A stretch of 64,000 nucleotides of DNA, from NCBI GenBank assembly GCA_022606425.2, contig JAHDVF020000016.1:6168501-6232500 (forward strand), written 5' to 3'. The DNA comes from Lepidostoma basale. Its lineage: Eukaryota > Arthropoda > Insecta > Trichoptera > Lepidostomatidae. A program made the position numbers and the translations under genes. The notes beneath the pieces were generated by a model that was not told where the DNA came from, searched no databases, and saw only the letters and a list, made by a program, of their open reading frames with translations. Below are positions 19,771 to 30,129 of this stretch, one piece after another (within the stretch, counting starts at the first letter, position 1; each line of letters begins with the position of its first letter).

Positions 19771-20689
19771 CCTGAAATTTATCTAAAATTAATAATAAAT
19801 ACACAATGTTTCGATTAATCGATTTAATCTGAGAATCCCATCTCTAGTAGCATGGTTAGAGAGTACCTAGTAGAAAGGTCCTTTGGTACAATAAATCCCT
19901 TGACCCTTGTTACCGATATTCGTGTCACTATTCCGTAGGGCAGTAAGCCCGTATCACGAGAAACAATAAAACGCCTTTTCCTGGTTACCGAAGCGTGACA
20001 TTTGAGACCTTTTGCTCCGGAGAACATGGAAAAATGCTTAGGAGAAAAAATATTTTTAATACGTGTTACAACGACGTTGATTGATAAATTAAAAATCGAT
20101 TTCTTTGTGAGCAATAGTTTACTAACTATTTATTATTCTTCTTCTTCTCGTATCAATGGCTAGAAAGCTTTATAAATCGCAGGGGGGGGGGGGGGCGCTA
20201 CAATTGACATCTTTATCCTCTTTATTTTGCCATCGTGGTGAAAGGTTTGGCCGACTTTGTATCGTTTTCAGAGGCGCCGGGTGTAATTTTTTTATTTTTT
20301 ATTATTAAGGGTAATACACAGCGTTATCAATAACATTTATTATTGTATATATAATAAAACATTTAGAAAAATTAAAGTAAGGCTAATTACAAGCTACCAC
20401 GAGTATAAAAAAATAGTTAACGGTTAACAAATGACTAGTTATTGAAGTTAAACTAAGACAAAATGAGGCAAGACATTATATAGAGTTAAATTAATAAAAG
20501 TACTAAAAAAATTAAGATAAATTAAAAAAAGGTAATAATACTTATAATAACCCAGGTAGAGATAATTTTCTTACCCTCTATTATTTTTTGATTCATGAAA
20601 AACTCATGTCAAAAAAAAAGCTTTGATGCCAAAAGAAAGTGTTTTTTTTTTGTTTTTTAAAAAAATGAGTAAAACCGAAGATTTAAATC
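19771..20689. other. No gene; G14 homopolymer
   Basis: A 14-base G run lies at 20182-20195. A 96-codon minus frame at 19824-20114 has no recognisable motif. The rest is AT-rich. Confidence 0.5.
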
Positions 20690-20845
20690 AATGGTATTAG
20701 AATTTATTTGACAATCTCCAATATGAGCAGAAAACATCTCTTTATTATGAAGAAAGAATCTGGTCGTGTCCAGACTTAAAGCCATGTCTCCTGGATTAGA
20801 AGCCAATTATTCTACCCCCTAGACCACCACCAGATTTTCCAGTCT
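20690..20845 (-). mobile_element. SINE-2 (tRNA-derived)
   Basis: On the minus strand the head reads GTGGTCTAGGGGGTAGAATA (box A-like, similar to tRNA-Glu), then TCCAGGAGACATGGC and a damaged box B, followed by a short body ending in TTCTAATACC. Collinear with 62980-63135. No intact tRNA cloverleaf is claimed. Confidence 0.55.
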
Positions 20846-20989
20846 TTTATTTATGATGTAGATTTTCCCAACTAAATAATAATAACTTAATTAACTTCAA
20901 CGTAAAGTAGAAATATTGTGGCAAATATTTAATAACCCTTTTTCTTCTTCTTTTTTGTTGTCGGAAAAATTGCTTGAATTTATAAATAA

Positions 20990-21330
20990 ATCAAAATTAT
21001 TATTATTAATACGAAGAAAACGTCTCTTTTCTAGAAGATTTATTGTAATTCATGTGGATGGCATTTTTAAGGCATTATTAAATGACAATTGATAATACAA
21101 GACAGGCAAACATGTCATTCATATAAATTATAATATACTTTCAGCAAATAGACGTTTTATTAGTAATAATTATTTTATGCGGAGTTTTACATCATTGTAT
21201 AATACAAGAAATAACAAAATTAAGATAGTTATTAATTTCAAGAATTCGTTTTATTTTCATTACATTTGATAATGTCTTAGACAGTCTGAACGTGTCATTC
21301 ATATAACATTTAAATTATCTTATAGAATCA
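20990..21330. repeat. Foldback family C, inverted pair plus a half
   Basis: Left ACGTCTCTTTTCTAGAAG; right CAAACATGTCATTCATATAA then TTCAGCAAATAGACGTTTTA. ATGCGGAGTTTTACATC follows at about 21179. A third partial unit with AGTCTGAACGTGTCATTC lies at 21270-21300. Confidence 0.55.
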
Positions 21331-21449
21331 GATTCCTCCTATTACTCCTTTCACCTTAAATACTTTGTCGACATTTAATCTCTCTTTGGCCTCCATTCCC
21401 AATCATATGCAAATTAATCATTTATTAATTTCTATAATCGAATTAATCA

Positions 21450-21635
21450 AATGTTAATGGTTGGACATGTTAGAACTCGAAAGAATCAACGTGCGTGTAT
21501 GACTCGCTGTATGAATGTAGAGGAAGCTAGAGAGGTGAGTCAGGATGGAGTAGTGTTGCAGTCCATTCTCTCTGTCTACCCCTACGGGGAAATGACGTGA
21601 TGGTTTGTTGTTGTTGTTGTTGTTGATTTCTATAT
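21450..21635 (+). mobile_element. TTAG-LINE 3' fragment, GTT-tail subclass
   Basis: TCAAATGTTAATGGTTGGAC to ACCCCTACGGGGAAATGACG, TGATGG, then TTTGTTGTTGTTGTTGTTG. Like 15975, it has a GTT tail rather than TTAG. Confidence 0.7.
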
Positions 21636-21844
21636 AAATTATGTCATTTCAAATGTATGTTTTTTCTAAATTACAATTTTGTATTTTTATAAATTGTTTA
21701 ATTTTATTTGTTAGTTCTTACAGATAAAAAATAATTATTAGTACTTATAACAAATTGTCCAGGTTAATTTTTAATTTAAATTATTTTATCGAATTTTAAA
21801 TGCGTTTTTTATATGAGACTTTCTTTGTTTAGTTTTTATTATAT

Positions 21845-21905
21845 TTTTACACCTGAAGATGAAGGTATCCTCCGAAATAAAATATTTTGTTGATTAAACA
21901 AAGTT
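21845..21905 (+). repeat. Foldback family D remnant
   Basis: ACACCTGAAGATGAAGGTAT, CCTCCGAAATAAAATATTTT. The CTGAAGA box is intact but helix III and the cleavage site are gone. Confidence 0.5.
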
Positions 21906-22280
21906 ATTTTCAATTTCCTAAGTATGTTTTGTAGTTTCTTAATTATAATGTTATTTATCTCTCTGTTTAAAAATTACTTGTGGCCATTTTGTATTATAAG
22001 GCAAGGCAGTGACGTATTCAGCATACATAAATATATTTTATTATTTAAGTGGAAAACCTTCAATGGCATCCAATTTTCCGATACATAAGTTCCCAGGAAT
22101 CACCACTGAAGCTAGGTAAATGGTACGGAAGCAATGAAATCTGTGAGAGAAACATGATAACGGTAGTAGATTGACAATGATGAGACCATGAATTGGAAGG
22201 AAATATGGTCTCTATCTTTTTCATGTTGTTTATCGCATTCATTTTTTATTTTTATCTCGAACATGATTAAATTGCTTTCA

Positions 22281-23342
22281 TAAATACAAGGTGTCCCAAA
22301 AGTTCCTTCCTCAGTCTATTCCCTTCCACTCCTGGACAAAGGTCTCCTCCATTCGCTTCCATGTCATTCTGTCTTGTGCAAACTGCATCCAGGTTATTCC
22401 GACATATCTGTTCAGATCATTCTTCCACCGTAGTTGCGTTTGCCCTGCACTTCTCTTTGCCGTCCGCGGTCTCCAAGTCAGCAGTTTTCTTGTCCATTTT
22501 TTGTCTGAGTTTCTGACTACGTGACCTGCTCATTGCCATCTTAGAGTCGTCACCTAAATGTCAGTGATGATATCAATGTCCTTTGTTTTTTCTCTCGCCA
22601 TATCGTTTCTGACTCTGTCTCTTAGGCTTATTCCTAACATGGCTCTTTTACACGTAGTTTCTTGGCACTTTGTTTGGACAATGCAACAGATTCAAGACCA
22701 TAAGTACCAACTGGCAGAACACAGGCTTTATAGACTTTTCGTTTTAGTTTGATCGGTATTTTCCGGTTTTTAAGGGTGTAAACCATTTTTCCAAAAGCTG
22801 CCTAGTTTAATTCAATTCTTCTCTTCAGCTCTGTGGTTTGTTTATCTCGGCCCAATTGAATATTGTATCCCAGATACGAATATTCTTAAACCTTCTTGAT
22901 TCTGATATTTACTAATTATTAAAGTAAACAATTTATTTTTTGAAAATAACATCGTCCAAATGTAAACCCTCGTGTTCGAGGCACTCATTTAATCGAACAG
23001 TTAAATTTCTTATGACGGCTCGCAGTTAAACCCCATTTCTTGACGAATATTTTCTTTCAAATGCGCCAAAGAAGTCGGTTTATTGGACGTTAACTTTAGA
23101 TTCTAGATGATCCCACCCGAAAAAGTCCATAGGGGTTGAATTAGGACTGCGTTGAGGCCAATAATGTCACCTCTCCTATATTGAACGTATGTGACGTTGC
23201 TTAGTCCTGCTGCAATCATATTCTACGGTTAAGAATTAAAGTCAGTAAAGTTTTGTAATTCAGGCATCAAGAAGTCGTCTTACATCTCTACATAACGCTT
23301 TGAATTCAAACATAAACTTTATTTTGAGACACCTTGTATTTA
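22281..23342 (-). mobile_element. Tc1/mariner-like element with TA duplication and a LINE segment inside
   Basis: TA at 22281-22282 and 23341-23342 flank inverted ends: left AATACAAGGTGTCCCAAAA, right TTTTGAGACACCTTGTATT, one mismatch. On the minus strand 22925-23010 reads AVIRNLTVRLNECLEHEGLH and then DDVIFKK, which I recognise as the C-terminus common to a Tc1/mariner-like transposase group of insects. The catalytic part upstream is eroded. 22300-22870 is a separate LINE C-terminus. Dead element. Confidence 0.7.
22303..22870 (-). mobile_element. LINE C-terminal fragment inside the Tc1/mariner-like element
   Basis: Minus strand reads AGHVVRNSDKKWTRKLLTW, RWKNDLNRYVGITWMQFAQD, then METFVQEWKGID-like end (read as MEETFVQEWKGID) and a stop. 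Ordinary non-LTR C-terminal pattern (RRAGHVxR, W..D..., A.DR..W, VQEW). 5' truncated. Confidence 0.65.
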
Positions 23343-23768
23343 CGGAACTTTTGTGGCGAGGGATGATTATCAAATAAAACGACTTATCGAAGAACTAGCG
23401 GACCCAGCAAGGCATCGCTTTTGCAATATTCGAATATATGCTTAAATAATATATGAATTAATTAAATACAATTGAAGTTTGATTTCAAAATTTATTATTT
23501 ATGCCAGTCAACGCAATATTTTCAACAACGTGTTTTTCCGAATACATGACTTTAAACTATGAAATCATATACTAGATTTCAATTTAGTTAAACGGTTTGA
23601 GCGCCATCTCTTGGTGATTTACATTACACATAATTAAACATTAAAAAAATTTCTTTATCTATGCGTTCCATATATTCAAACCAACGCAGATACCGTTTTA
23701 TATAACATTTTGAATGTTTACAAATTCTTGTAGACAAATACTGGATTTTATTATTTTCTTTTTTTTCA
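23343..23768. other. No gene seen
   Basis: AT-rich sequence without matches, up to the next repeat R copy. TACAAATTCTTGTAGACAAA at 23719-23738 matches the upstream edge of repeat R. Confidence 0.5.
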
Positions 23769-23997
23769 TCGTAATAGATGACGATAGTGTAGAGTGAACT
23801 AAAATATGTAAAGATAAGCGCGGAATCCTAATATGTGGTGGTCATGAGAAGGGCGGAATGGGGAATGTTGTTAAACATAAAGCGATCGCTCAACCCAACC
23901 ATGACACGTCATAGGTCCTGTAAGCGCCTCGACCCCCACATTCTGTACTCAGAAAAAACAATTAACATCTTCGTCACTATTGAGATACAATTAATCG
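23769..23997 (-). repeat. Interspersed repeat R, copy 3
   Basis: Has AAAGCGATCGCTCAACCCAA, CATGACACGTCATAGG and ATTGAGATACAATTAATCG in the minus-strand order of the family. Confidence 0.6.
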
Positions 23998-24004
23998 TTT
24001 TATA

Positions 24005-24650
24005 CTACTAACTAACTAACTAACCATCACGCCATTTCCCCGGAGGGGTAGGCAGAGAGGATGGATCGCCACGATTCTCTCTCCTGGCATACCTCTCGGG
24101 ATTCCTCTACATTCATACATCGTACCATGCACGCACGTCGATTATTCCGACTTCGAATGTGGCTACCTTTTAGTAATTGATTAATTTGGTCATGCCATGT
24201 TTTCCTCGGTCGTCCTCGGCTTCTTTTCCCACTCACGCTGCTTGTGTACAACTTTTTAACTTTATTCGTTCCATATGTCCAAACCATCTCAGGGATCCTT
24301 TTTTAATTTTATTCATGATGCAGTCATCTGCCTTACATTTCTTTCTTATTTCATTGTTCGGTATTCTATCATACAACGTTTTCTCGCACATTCTTCTTAG
24401 TGATCTCATTTCTACTACTTTCTTCCGTTCTGCATTCCTTCACATTATATTTTCAGCGTTTGAAATGATATCACACATCCGTCTGAGCGTTCCCATCTCT
24501 ACTGGATGTATCCTTCTTCTGTTCATGTTTCGCTTCTATATTATAAGCGTTAGAACCAGAATTCTACTGTGAACGCCCATTTCCGCTTTCATTGATAAAT
24601 TCTTGTTTTCAATAACTACTTTTAAAGCTCCATTCACGTTGTACCATACG
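24005..24650 (-). mobile_element. TTAG-LINE copy (S-subfamily, GEMA end)
   Basis: 24027-24287 is open for 86 codons: SGKRSRGRPRKTWHDQINQ, LLKGSHIRSRNNRRACMVRC, MNVEESREVCQERESW, end SAYPSGEMA. Upstream the LINE continues in other frames to about 24640, where GALKVVIENKNLSMKAEMGV is the region before MAVHNG. The tail is CTAACTAACTAACTAACC at 24005-24024. It differs from the F, C and 7626-type copies at several diagnostic residues. Confidence 0.75.
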
Positions 24651-25060
24651 TTTGCAAATGATAGATTGTTACGTATATAAAGAAATATTTCGCATTTAAA
24701 CCAATAACTTATAAAAAAATTCAGATAGCTATCATTTCGAAACAGTTTCACGTGGCTATAAAACTCCCAGTACACCTTAGCAGACGTTAATTCCACGTGT
24801 ATCGGTCCGTAAATCTCCACAGGAGAGAAATTTTCCGTCATAAATGGCTTACTTTAGGCTTTTCCAGCTTTCGCGAGGGTAAAAAGCCCATTTCTTGCCG
24901 CGAAATCGCCGACACTTGTCTTGCATATATTGCCTCTGGTGTATGCGTATACTCCATTTGGCGCGTTGATGTGCGCAATCTGTATTTTATCTATCACGTG
25001 TTGCGAACATATAAGTTGTTCTGAATATGACTTTTGCCTCATCAATGATAGCCATCATGG
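24651..25060 (-). pseudogene. Unidentified minus-strand frame with one stop
   Basis: Reading from about 25050 down to 24640, one frame stays open except for a single TAA at 24851-24853. Parts read VYAYTRGNICKTSVGDFAAR and VEIYGPIHVELTSAKVYWEF. It joins TTAG-LINE sequence at its 3' side. I do not recognise the family. It could be a remnant of a gene exon, an old captured or viral-like fragment, or chance. No start, splice or promoter signal supports a live gene. Confidence 0.3.
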
Positions 25061-25139
25061 CCGCAAGCTGCAACTATGGAATTTTTTTGGAAGAAAAATT
25101 CGAGCTGAACACTGTATAATACATTATTACCATTATCAT

Positions 25140-25660
25140 TTCAGTGCACAATGGTGTTCTTCTACCAACCCTTATGTATGGAAGCGAAGCATGGAACTAG
25201 CAAAGGAAGGATGAAAGTAGAATAAATGCAGTAGAAATGATATCTCTTAGACGAATGTGTGGATATTTTGTGTATGATAGAGTGTCGAATGAAAATATAA
25301 GAAGTGAATGCGGTGCGAATGATGGTGTCATGAACAAAATAATGAAAGGATCATTAAGATGGTTTGGACATATGAAAAGAATGAATGAAGAAAGAATGGT
25401 AAAAAAATTATATGTTAATGATGTAAATGGTACCAGAAAAAGAGGAAGACGGAGGAAAACGTGGCACGATCAAATAAATCAAATATTGAATGTCGGCCAT
25501 GTGAGGAGTCAGAAAAATCGATGCGCGTGCATGACACGATGTATGAATGTTGAGGAAGCGAGAGAAATATGTCAGGAAAGAAAGGTGTGATAGTCCATTC
25601 TTTCTGCCCACCCCTTCTGGGAGACGGCGTGATGGTTAGTTAGTTAGTCATTTCAAATTG
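25140..25660 (+). mobile_element. TTAG-LINE copy (F-subfamily)
   Basis: Begins at GTGCACAATGGTGTTCTTCT. 25237-25590 is open for 117 codons with RWFGHMKRMNEERMVKKLYV, then RGRRRKTWHDQINQILNVG and RCMNVEEAREICQERKV. A TGA at 25588 truncates the SAYP end, which is still visible in the DNA (CCACCCCTTCTGGGAGACGG). TTAG tail at 25636-25650. Confidence 0.75.
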
Positions 25661-25711
25661 TTAAATTAAAAAACTTAATCATCTGGAAAACGATACACAC
25701 AGTTTATATCG

Positions 25712-25755
25712 TTCTCCCGATGATGAAAGTGTAAGCTTTCGAAACATTTCGAGAA
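25712..25755 (+). ncRNA. Hammerhead ribozyme-like motif, family G
   Basis: Helix I TTCTC (25712-25716) with GAGAA (25751-25755), 5 bp. Core CCGATGA (25717-25723), i.e. U4 changed to C, plus the extra T. Helix II GAAAG/CTTTC (25725-25740). GAAAC at 25741, then ATTTC to 25750. Helix III is weakened (ACATTT instead of ACATGT). TATGGAATTCCACAG begins at 25809, 59 nt beyond the predicted cleavage position. Paired copy at 19580-19770. Confidence 0.5.
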
Positions 25756-25849
25756 AAATAAACTCAAAAGTGGAAAAAACAGTGTTTTAATTCATTAAAA
25801 ATCGTCATTATGGAATTCCACAGTTTTATGTATGACAATTATATTTAAT

Positions 25850-25900
25850 TTTACGCGACAGCTGTTTCGTAAACCTATGTTGACATCATCAGGTGTTACC
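25850..25900 (-). ncRNA. Hammerhead ribozyme-like motif, family A (left member)
   Basis: Minus strand: ACAC, CTGATGA, extra T, helix II GTCAAC/GTTTAC (one mismatch), then GAAACAGCTGTC and GCG. Helix III ACAG/CTGT is fully self-complementary. Partner at 26021-26064 on plus. The 120-nt spacer carries inverted CAAATTTTCGTGATTTT-like sequence. Confidence 0.55.
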
Positions 25901-26020
25901 CATATATATCAAATGTCAAATTTTCGTGATTTTTCGAACCTTTATGTGTATTTGTTCCTACGTCAATTTGAATAATTTAATTTGTAAATTTAAAATCACG
26001 AAACTTTGATATATTTTGTG

Positions 26021-26064
26021 ACACCTGATGATGCCAACAGAGGTTGACGAAACAGCTGTCGCGT
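26021..26064 (+). ncRNA. Hammerhead ribozyme-like motif, family A (right member)
   Basis: ACAC (26021-26024), CTGATGA (26025-26031), T, helix II GCCAAC/GTTGAC with one mismatch, GAAACAGCTGTC, GCGT. Helix I is only C-G, a mismatch, then C-G and A-T, so the strength is doubtful. The 3' flank CAATTGTGATACATAAAAC recurs after other family A copies (46995). Confidence 0.55.
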
Positions 26065-26189
26065 AAAATGAAATACAATTGTGATACATAAAACAAAGTT
26101 TTTTAATTGAACAATTTATAATATTAAAGTATCGTATCCAAAACAATGGACTACTATCATTTCATTTATAAGTCTAACAAAATTTGATA

Positions 26190-26590
26190 CAGGTACCAGA
26201 ATATGCCGATTCGGGGCTCTATTGGGAACCCCTATGTTCTGGAACAAAGAGGTCTTTTTGCTTTTAATGGTTACCTGCGACAGCGCCAATATCCATAGGT
26301 CTTTGCTCTGTCACGCAGAACCAACCTGCCCTTGATGATGCCAGTAGGAAGAGCAATTCGGACGTTAAATTGAATAGTCTCGGAATTTTACATATTTAAG
26401 TGTCAGTGAGGTAGTGTTCATAAAAAACATATTACAAATTCAACATATTACAAGTACTGTCTCACTGACGTCAACATATTTGGGATCATACTGAGATACT
26501 AGTATGTTATCTTTTAGTTTCATATCGATATTGTATGTTTGTTTACCGTTTTGTGTCCAAATGAGTTGCCTAAATATTTATTATAAAATT
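26190..26590 (+). mobile_element. LINE 3' end fragment shared with 55300
   Basis: GTTACCTGCGACAGCGCC, TGCTCTGTCACGCAGAACCA, GATGATGCCAGTAGGAAGAG, TGTCAGTGAGGTAGTG, CTCACTGACGTCAACATATT and CCGTTTTGTGTCCAAATGAG are all repeated at 55300-55665. The first half resembles the Jockey/CR1-like LINE 3' part (CTGCGACAGCG). No ORF left. Confidence 0.6.
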
Positions 26591-26599
26591 TTTATTCAA

Positions 26600-26694
26600 G
26601 TAAAACCATTTAACAATCATGTTAACTATAGCATTTTAAAAAAAAGATAATTGAATGATTTTAATGCAATCTATTGATGAAAGTTAATATTAAA
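26600..26694. other. Short AT-rich spacer
   Basis: No feature apart from a sequence close to the family B flank (TTTTAATGCAATCTATTGAT). Confidence 0.4.
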
Positions 26695-26699
26695 TATTA

Positions 26700-26910
26700 A
26701 TTAAATAAAACGATATTTTAACTGCTTCCACTTTCGTATCTATTTCGACAGCGACCGGTTTCGCCAGGCTCGTTAGCATCGACAAACTGGTCTTGTCTGT
26801 TAATGTCAGCTACCCAGTCTGACGATGCCGACAAACCTGGCGAAACCGGTCGCTGTCGAAATAAATACAAAAGTACAGGCAGTTAAAAAACATAATTTTA
26901 TTTAATTATT
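26700..26910. repeat. Foldback family B, inverted pair with the best core
   Basis: Right half (plus) 26815-26856: helix I CAGT/GCTG (one U-G), exact core CTGACGA, extra T, helix II GCC/GGC, GAAACCGGTC. Helix III ACC/GGT has no loop. Left half (minus) has CTGTCGA-like core and GAAACCGGTC. Outer arms TTTCGTATCTATTTCGACAG and CTGTCGAAATAAATACAAAA are inverted. Confidence 0.7.
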
Positions 26911-26934
26911 ATAAATTAAACAATAATTACTTCT

Positions 26935-27076
26935 TTGTTTGCCATACTTTGTGTTGTAGATGTGTTATATATTTTTTATATACTTTGTATACAACACAAA
27001 CTTTTTAAACAAATTATATATCAAACATGTTTCGGACTACCCAGCCCTTCTTCAGTGATATTATATAAATATTTTT
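26935..27076 (-). repeat. Foldback family E half, with hammerhead-like motif
   Basis: The ribozyme-like unit at 27017-27062 (minus): helix I ATATCA/TGATAT, core CTGAAGA, extra A, helix II GGGCT/AGTCC, GAAACATGTT (cleavage base U instead of C). The outer arm CTTTGTGTTGTAGATGTG matches the arm at 43090-43125. The element is interrupted by the LINE-tailed retroposon (TTAAAAGTGAGTG duplicated at 27077 and 27804). Confidence 0.65.
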
Positions 27077-27089
27077 TTAAAAGTGAGTG

Positions 27090-27803
27090 AGTTTCATGTG
27101 GTGCTCCTGTAAATTTAAAGATATTTCGCGTAAAAGTGAATTGTTTTGGTCAATTTAACTGTTGCCGCACTTTATAATAGTTAATTGTGACACGTAATAC
27201 GTTTGTGCTGTTTTGCTGTGAAAATTATATTACTTTTATCGTTTTTATAAAGAATTTTGACAGGTGTAAAAATAAATTTTTCATTTGTTCCAATGACAAT
27301 TTGAATAATTTCTTCAATATTATTTCAAAGTTCTTGCTGGTTAAGTGCCTAATTACAGCTAATTTAAAAAACGGTGGATACGTGTAACGTAAATTAAATA
27401 AACACAAAAGTCCGGATCGTCCAAGTCAACATGTGCAACATCGAAAAAAACATTATGTGCTAAATTTAAAAAACGGTGGATTCGTGGAACATAAATTCAA
27501 TTGACAATATGTGCACCATCTAAAAAGAACATTTTGTGTTAAATGATTTTGATTTTGTTATTTTATTTTATATCATTGTATTTTATATTATTTGTTTAAG
27601 ATTTATTTTGTGGGTGTTGCACGATCGAAGTGTGCGCGGGAGATGCCTATTGGTGGCGATGAGGTTCGCAACCCATCACACCGCGTCTCCCGCGGAGCGA
27701 AAAGAGAAGGATGGAGTGCCGCATCAGTAAAAGTGTGACAGTCCATTCTTTCTGCCTACCCTTTCGGGGAGACAGCGTGATGGTTAGTTAGTTAGTTAGT
27801 TAG
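27090..27803 (+). mobile_element. LINE-tailed retroposon, apparently full length
   Basis: Flanked by a 13-bp duplication TTAAAAGTGAGTG (27077-27089 and 27804-27816; at least 11 bp if the tail overlaps). The body begins with GTTTCATGTGGTGCTCCTG and is non-coding. It then has the module GGTGGCGATGAGGTTCGCAA, and from about 27735 (GTGTGACAGTCCATTC) the last 60 bp plus TTAG tail of the TTAG-LINE. The sharing of a LINE 3' end is the usual sign of a parasite of that LINE's reverse transcriptase. No RNA polymerase III boxes were recognised with confidence. Other copies: 9672-10310, 44512-45106, and fragments near 29455 and 56222. Confidence 0.75.
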
Positions 27804-27849
27804 TTAAAAGTGAGTGTTGTATACAAATATATGAAAAAAATATATAAAC

Positions 27850-28385
27850 AATAATTCATTATATTATGTCCTGCTAGCTTATTTTTAATCATATGTTAAT
27901 ACGAATCACGTCTGATCTAAAAAAGACACTTCGTAAAAAGTCTTGAAGCCTGCAATATTAACGTTTATCGACGTATTCAAAGAGGCTGGAAGTTATTCCG
28001 CTTCAAAACTTTCCTCCAAATTCGATCTATATTATTTACCGAGTTGCCAGATATTTGGCTTGTCGTGCTATATAGTCGCGGGTCGCTGACGCAAGAAGAC
28101 CAAAATATTCGTATATCTCTTTGTAAAGATGTCTCATTTTGATGCCAATATTTTCATACAAAGAAACTAAATCCAGCAATCCCGAGGACTTTGAGGAATT
28201 CACCATTATGTATGAAGTCAAATTCTTCTGTCGTACGTTATATTCAAGTATTGTATCTGATATCGTTTTGATATTGTTATTATTATTTTGTTGAATCGCT
28301 CTTTACATCATAACAGCGCTAGCCAAATCGATGTTAAGGGTATAGCTATCATATTGATTCTCGTGACATGTGAAAGGTAGCTAGT
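27850..28385. other. No gene seen
   Basis: Frames are short. No repeat match except general AT richness. Confidence 0.5.
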
Positions 28386-28389
28386 CTAT

Positions 28390-28530
28390 CGCCATTTTAT
28401 TGTCACGTGAATTCTGCACCAGACCAAAGACTGTGTGATAATCACACTGCTATCGCCGGGAATCGAATCCGGAACCTTCAGGGTGGTAGTCAAAGCACTT
28501 ACCAATCGGCCACAAAGGTAGTATATATAT
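28390..28530 (-). mobile_element. SINE-1 (tRNA-derived)
   Basis: The minus strand has TTTGTGGCCGATTGGTAAGT (box A) and CCGGATTCGATTCCCGGC (box B) followed by a hairpin segment CAGTGTGATTATCACACAG. It matches the head at 49466-49550, differing at several sites. Confidence 0.65.
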
Positions 28531-28557
28531 AATATAAATATATGTATCCTTCACTGG

Positions 28558-28838
28558 CAACATTCGGAATCAAAAAATCGACGAGCGTGCATGTTACAAT
28601 GTATGAATGTAGAAGACAAATCAGTATGGCGGTCCATCCTCTGCCTACATCTAAACGGTGTGATGGTTAGTTAGTTGGTTAGTCTTCTTTATAAAATTAT
28701 CGATGATAGCGAATGGTCGTTTACATTGGAGTTCTGCTTCCAGCACTTATGTATGGAAGTGAAAAATGCAATAAATGCGAAAAAGGATGAGAGCAGAATA
28801 AATACGGTAGTAAATAATATATAGAATACAAGCCTTAT
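28558..28838 (+). mobile_element. Two TTAG-LINE scraps
   Basis: 28558-28683 is the S-type 3' end (AATCAAAAAATCGACGAGCG, tail TTAGTTAGTTGGTTAG). 28695-28838 covers the MAVHNG-like block (GGTCGTTTACATTGGAGTTC), from a separate copy. Confidence 0.55.
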
Positions 28839-28839
28839 C

Positions 28840-29275
28840 AAGACCTATGTATGGAGTATCTTGATGTACGGCTGCGAGACATGGTGCCTATCCGAAAGAG
28901 ATAAGCGGAGACTGGAGGTTTTTGAGATGTGAGCCTATAGAAGACTATTAGGAATTTTCTGGAGAGATCACATCACGAATGAGGAAGTTCTTCAAGGAAT
29001 CGAAGGAGGAAGGCACCTGCTCAGAACCTTATCCGAAATGCGTGCAAGATGGATCGGCCATGTAATACGACAAGATGCTCCTTGCATGCCATAATGGAGG
29101 GTATGACCGAGGGGACAAACTCTCGGGGACGCCCACGCCGAGAGTACCTGGAGGACCTGTTGGTGGACGTGCGCTGCTCATCATATGCAGATTTTAAAAG
29201 AACCGCACAAGACAGGGAAGAATGGAAGAAAATAATAGAAGAAATTGCTGCAAACCAATCCCAGGATTGAAACTT
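28840..29275 (+). mobile_element. LINE C-terminal fragment (SRGRPRREYLEDL type)
   Basis: Reads MYGCETWCLSERDKRRLEVF, then RRLLGIFWRDHITNEEVLQG, ARWIGHVIRQDAP, TNSRGRPRREYLEDLLVD and AQDREEWKKIIEEI, ending at 29268. Two frame changes. This is a common insect LINE tail; another family from TTAG-LINE. Confidence 0.7.
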
Positions 29276-29289
29276 TCCAACTAACTGAT

Positions 29290-29700
29290 ATGGATACATG
29301 GAATGCATAGTTGAAGAACTGGTTTAAAAATTACAAGTTTAAGGTGAATTTAGTACGGAGTCGAGGACGTAAGGTAATCTCGGTATGACAAAAATTAATC
29401 AAATTTTAATGACTCGCTGTATGGATGGAGGAAGCTTCGCTAGGTACGCTATAATAATATAAAATACAATGATATAAAATAAAATAACAAAATAAAAATA
29501 ATTTAACACAAAATGTTCTTTTTAGATGGTGCACATGGTCTATTTAATTTATGTTCCACGAATCCACCGTTTTTTTAATTTAGCACATAATGTAATAACA
29601 CATAATGTTTTTTTCGATGTTGCACATGTTGACATGGACGATCCGGACTTTTGTGTTTATTTAATTTATGTTACACGTATCCTCACAGATTTATTAAATG
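29290..29700. mobile_element. TTAG-LINE scrap and a retroposon body fragment
   Basis: 29330-29450 (plus): AGTACGGAGTCGAGGACG, AATGACTCGCTGTATGGATG. 29455-29700 (minus): internal retroposon body with AATTTAACACAAAATGTTC and CGATCCGGACTTTTGTGTTT, as at 44740-44830. Confidence 0.5.
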
Positions 29701-30120
29701 AAAAATAAGAAGAATTTAAGTGTATGGAAGTGCCCACGAAAGGACTTCTGAGAATTGTTTACTAAAGGGGTCATAATGCTAAGTCACCTCGCGCACCGTT
29801 TACCCCGAGTTATGGCGCCTATTATAAACAGAACGCTGCTTCAGAAGAAATTTAATAATTTTAATACACTTTTTGTCCCTTCATCAATTTCGGCTGTCAC
29901 TCCGAAACCCGAAAATGTCTCACCATTCGACTTTCTTCTTTGCCCTGAGAAGGGTAGACCGACGTGTTTCTAAAGTTTGACGACTTGTTCTGTTTGCCGA
30001 AACAAGCACAAAATCAATTTTTTTTGTTATTAAAAACCTTTTTTTAATATTTTAAAAATATTATGTAATCTTATCTCTTGTTTTTTTTAATGTTGAACTC
30101 CATAAAAAATAATTGTTGAA
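29701..30120. other. No gene seen
   Basis: A 72-codon frame at 29755-29973 has no recognisable motif. The stretch is not matched elsewhere. Confidence 0.4.
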
Positions 30121-30129
30121 TTGAAAACA

